DNA of 64,000 bases from Nocardioides limicola (lineage in GTDB: Bacteria > Actinomycetota > Actinomycetes > Propionibacteriales > Nocardioidaceae), in contig NZ_JAERJA010000013.1 of the NCBI RefSeq assembly GCF_016827675.1, positions 1 through 64,000 on the forward strand, in the 5' to 3' direction. Shown in pieces: positions 62,839 to 64,000 of this stretch. Numbering within the stretch: position 1 is the first letter of the stretch; each line of letters starts with the position of its first letter. A model generated the notes under the pieces. It did not search any database. It was not told the origin of the DNA and saw nothing but the letters and a program-made list of their open reading frames with translations. Made by a program: the position numbers and the translations under genes.

Positions 62839-63864
62839 ATGCCACCATCGTCCTCGGTCCCGTCCCGGCGTTCGCCCAGCATGACCGATGTGGCCGTCTA
62901 TGCCGGCGTCTCGCATCAGACCGTCTCCCGCGTGCTCAACGACTCACCGCTGGTCAAGGAGGAGACTCGGGCCAAGGTGCTGGCCGCGATCGAACTGCTC
63001 GGCTACCGCCGCAACAACGCAGCACGCATGCTGGCCACGCAGCGATCGGGCAGGATCGGGATGGTTTCCGCGCACCTGATCCTGCACGGCCCCAGCAGGA
63101 TCGCTACCGCCGTCCAGGAGGCCGGTCACCAGGCCGGCTACGAGGTCTCGCTGGTGAGCCTGCCCGAATTCTCCGCCGACTCCCTCTCGCGTGCCGTCGA
63201 CCGGCTCCTCGACGAGGCGGTGGAAGCGCTCGTGGTCGCGGTCGCCCACCCCGCCGCCCGCGAGATCACCCGGGCGCTGAGGACGCCGATCCCCATCGTC
63301 CTCGCTCAGGGGGTCGTCCCAGGGCAGTCCATGGCTGCTGGGATTGACCAGGTGGCCGGGGCGGTGGCCGCCACCGAGCACCTGCTCGATCTCGGTCACA
63401 CCCACGTCGCCCACGTGACCGGCCCCCTCGACTGGGTCGAGGCCGGTCAGCGCCGGGACGGGTGGCAACTCGCTCACGAGCGGCGCCACCTGCTGCCCGG
63501 GCCCGAGGTGACCGGAGACTGGTCCCCGGCCAGCGGCTACGCCGCCGGCCAGCGGCTGGTCGCGGACCCGTCGGTGACCGCAGTATTCGTCGCCAACGAC
63601 GACATGGCCCTCGGGGTGCTCCGGGCCTTCCATGAGCACGGTCGCCGGGTGCCCGACGACGTGAGCGTCGTGGGCTTCGACGACATCCCGGAAGCGGCGT
63701 ACTTCTGGCCCCCGCTCACCACGGTCAACCAGCCCTTCTCGCTGCTCGGCAGGCGGGCGATGGAGCTCACCCTGCAGGCGCTCGAGGGTGAGAGCGAGGC
63801 CGTCGCGACGCTGTTGCTGCCGGAGCTGCGCGCCCGTGCCTCGACGGGGCCGGCTCCTTCCTGA
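62839..63864 (+). CDS. LacI-family transcriptional repressor
   Basis: A 341-residue LacI/GalR regulator. The helix-turn-helix and hinge are MTDVAVYAGVSHQTVSRVLN and VKEETRAKVLAAIELLGYRRNNAARMLAT; the periplasmic-binding-like domain spans ~70-330 (FVANDDMALGVLRAFHEHGRRVPDDVSVVGFDDI). It should bind the three TGTkAGCGyTmACA sites nearby and be released by a sugar, probably arabinose or an arabino-oligosaccharide. The ATG at 62839 is preferred over 62806 and 62830 for the TACGAT box seven bases upstream. Downstream lies the epimerase. Confidence 0.93.
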   Translation: MPPSSSVPSRRSPSMTDVAVYAGVSHQTVSRVLNDSPLVKEETRAKVLAAIELLGYRRNNAARMLATQRSGRIGMVSAHLILHGPSRIATAVQEAGHQAGYEVSLVSLPEFSADSLSRAVDRLLDEAVEALVVAVAHPAAREITRALRTPIPIVLAQGVVPGQSMAAGIDQVAGAVAATEHLLDLGHTHVAHVTGPLDWVEAGQRRDGWQLAHERRHLLPGPEVTGDWSPASGYAAGQRLVADPSVTAVFVANDDMALGVLRAFHEHGRRVPDDVSVVGFDDIPEAAYFWPPLTTVNQPFSLLGRRAMELTLQALEGESEAVATLLLPELRARASTGPAPS

Positions 63865-63873
63865 GACGCTCGA

Positions 63874-63887
63874 TGTTAGCGTTCACA
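63874..63887. promoter_or_regulatory. LacI-type operator O3 (epimerase promoter)
   Basis: TGTTAGCGTTCACA is the third copy of the 14-bp form. It covers the TAGCGT -10 (63877-63882), seven bases before the ATG at 63890, so binding would block a leaderless promoter. Confidence 0.75.
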
Positions 63888-63889
63888 GC

Positions 63890-64000
63890 ATGGCCCTCAC
63901 ACGCTTCGGCCAGCTGCCCGATGGGCAGCCGGTACGCCGGATCACGGTCGGCAGCGCCCCGGGTCCGGTGCTGCACCTGTTGGATCTCGGTGCCACCATC
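63890..64000 (+). CDS. galM: Aldose 1-epimerase, N-terminal fragment (runs off the right edge)
   Basis: The first 37 codons are visible. FGQLPDGQPVRRITVGSAPG and VLHLLDLGATI match the N-terminal beta strands of galactose mutarotase-family enzymes, which interconvert sugar anomers. The remaining ~300 residues lie beyond the window. It is transcribed with or just after the LacI gene and has its own operator O3, consistent with use in pentose/hexose uptake and breakdown after GH43 action. Confidence 0.8.
   Translation, partial: MALTRFGQLPDGQPVRRITVGSAPGPVLHLLDLGATI

Overview
The window is very GC-rich and densely coded, and its gene content is that of a Gram-positive actinobacterium. Pointers are an F420-type luciferase-like oxidoreductase, DUF3263 and LytR_C proteins, an FprB-type ferredoxin reductase, a CysO-type sulfur carrier, a groEL behind two CIRCE operators, and many leaderless transcripts with a TAnnnT box 6-7 nt before the start codon. 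A DUF222/HNH endonuclease gene preceded by 'ggtctcgatacaccg' repeats, and the overall codon style, suggest Nocardioides or another member of the Nocardioidaceae. That placement is inference. No plasmid or phage backbone is visible, so this reads as chromosome.

Layout. 1-0.9 kb: the start of a DUF222/HNH gene and a repeat cluster. 0.9-10.1 kb: mostly housekeeping (alpha/beta hydrolase, ispF, a membrane-bound molybdenum oxidoreductase, a secreted C39-type peptidase, cysS, rlmB, a membrane metallophosphoesterase, a DinB-like protein). 10.1-18.5 kb: a luciferase-like oxidoreductase and a six-gene ABC-importer operon, preceded by sites matching the mycobacterial KstR motif TnnAACnnGTTnnA. 18.5-24.6 kb: a DUF4032 protein, tRNA-Thr, and a 3.2-kb segment (VOC protein, IS630 scrap, methyltransferase, LuxR regulator) closed by a second copy of the tRNA 3' end. 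A Fic protein with a striking palindrome at its promoter lies just outside it. 25.0-31.1 kb: a diiron oxygenase - ferredoxin/FprB - TetR operon, pyridoxal kinase, and a GMC oxidoreductase with its own KstR-like box. 31.1-39.2 kb: an extradiol dioxygenase, ung, a PHA-synthase-like hydrolase, a CAP-like secreted protein, otsA, DUF3263, LytR_C, otsB and a LOG-family gene.

39.3-41.5 kb: a SAM-I riboswitch leads into a threonine-synthase-like PLP enzyme, a CysO/MoaD-type sulfur carrier ending Gly-Gly-Ala, and an OsmC protein. A SAM-sensing RNA controlling this set suggests homocysteine/methionine synthesis from O-phosphohomoserine with protein-bound sulfur rather than, or besides, threonine synthesis. 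41.5-47.9 kb: a GDYXXLXY/DUF2157 membrane pair, an SGNH hydrolase, an MFS transporter, an HD-GYP/LuxR regulator and an ATP-grasp protein. 47.9-51.5 kb: groEL with two CIRCE elements, then a secreted subtilase. 51.6-55.3 kb: four molybdenum-hydroxylase maturation genes (MocA-, MoxR/CoxD-, CoxE- and XdhC/CoxI-like) without their structural subunits. 55.4-57.4 kb: an LPXTG surface protein and a GAF-domain regulator with a near-perfect DosR-type palindrome upstream. 57.5-64.0 kb: a 1,719-residue secreted protein with two LamG-GH43 modules, a LacI regulator and the start of an aldose 1-epimerase, tied together by three matching 14-bp LacI operators.

Most protein starts were chosen from Shine-Dalgarno sites or the leaderless TAnnnT pattern, and often differ from the longest possible frame. 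No searches were run. Family names come from motif recognition, and operator assignments are motif matches plus position.
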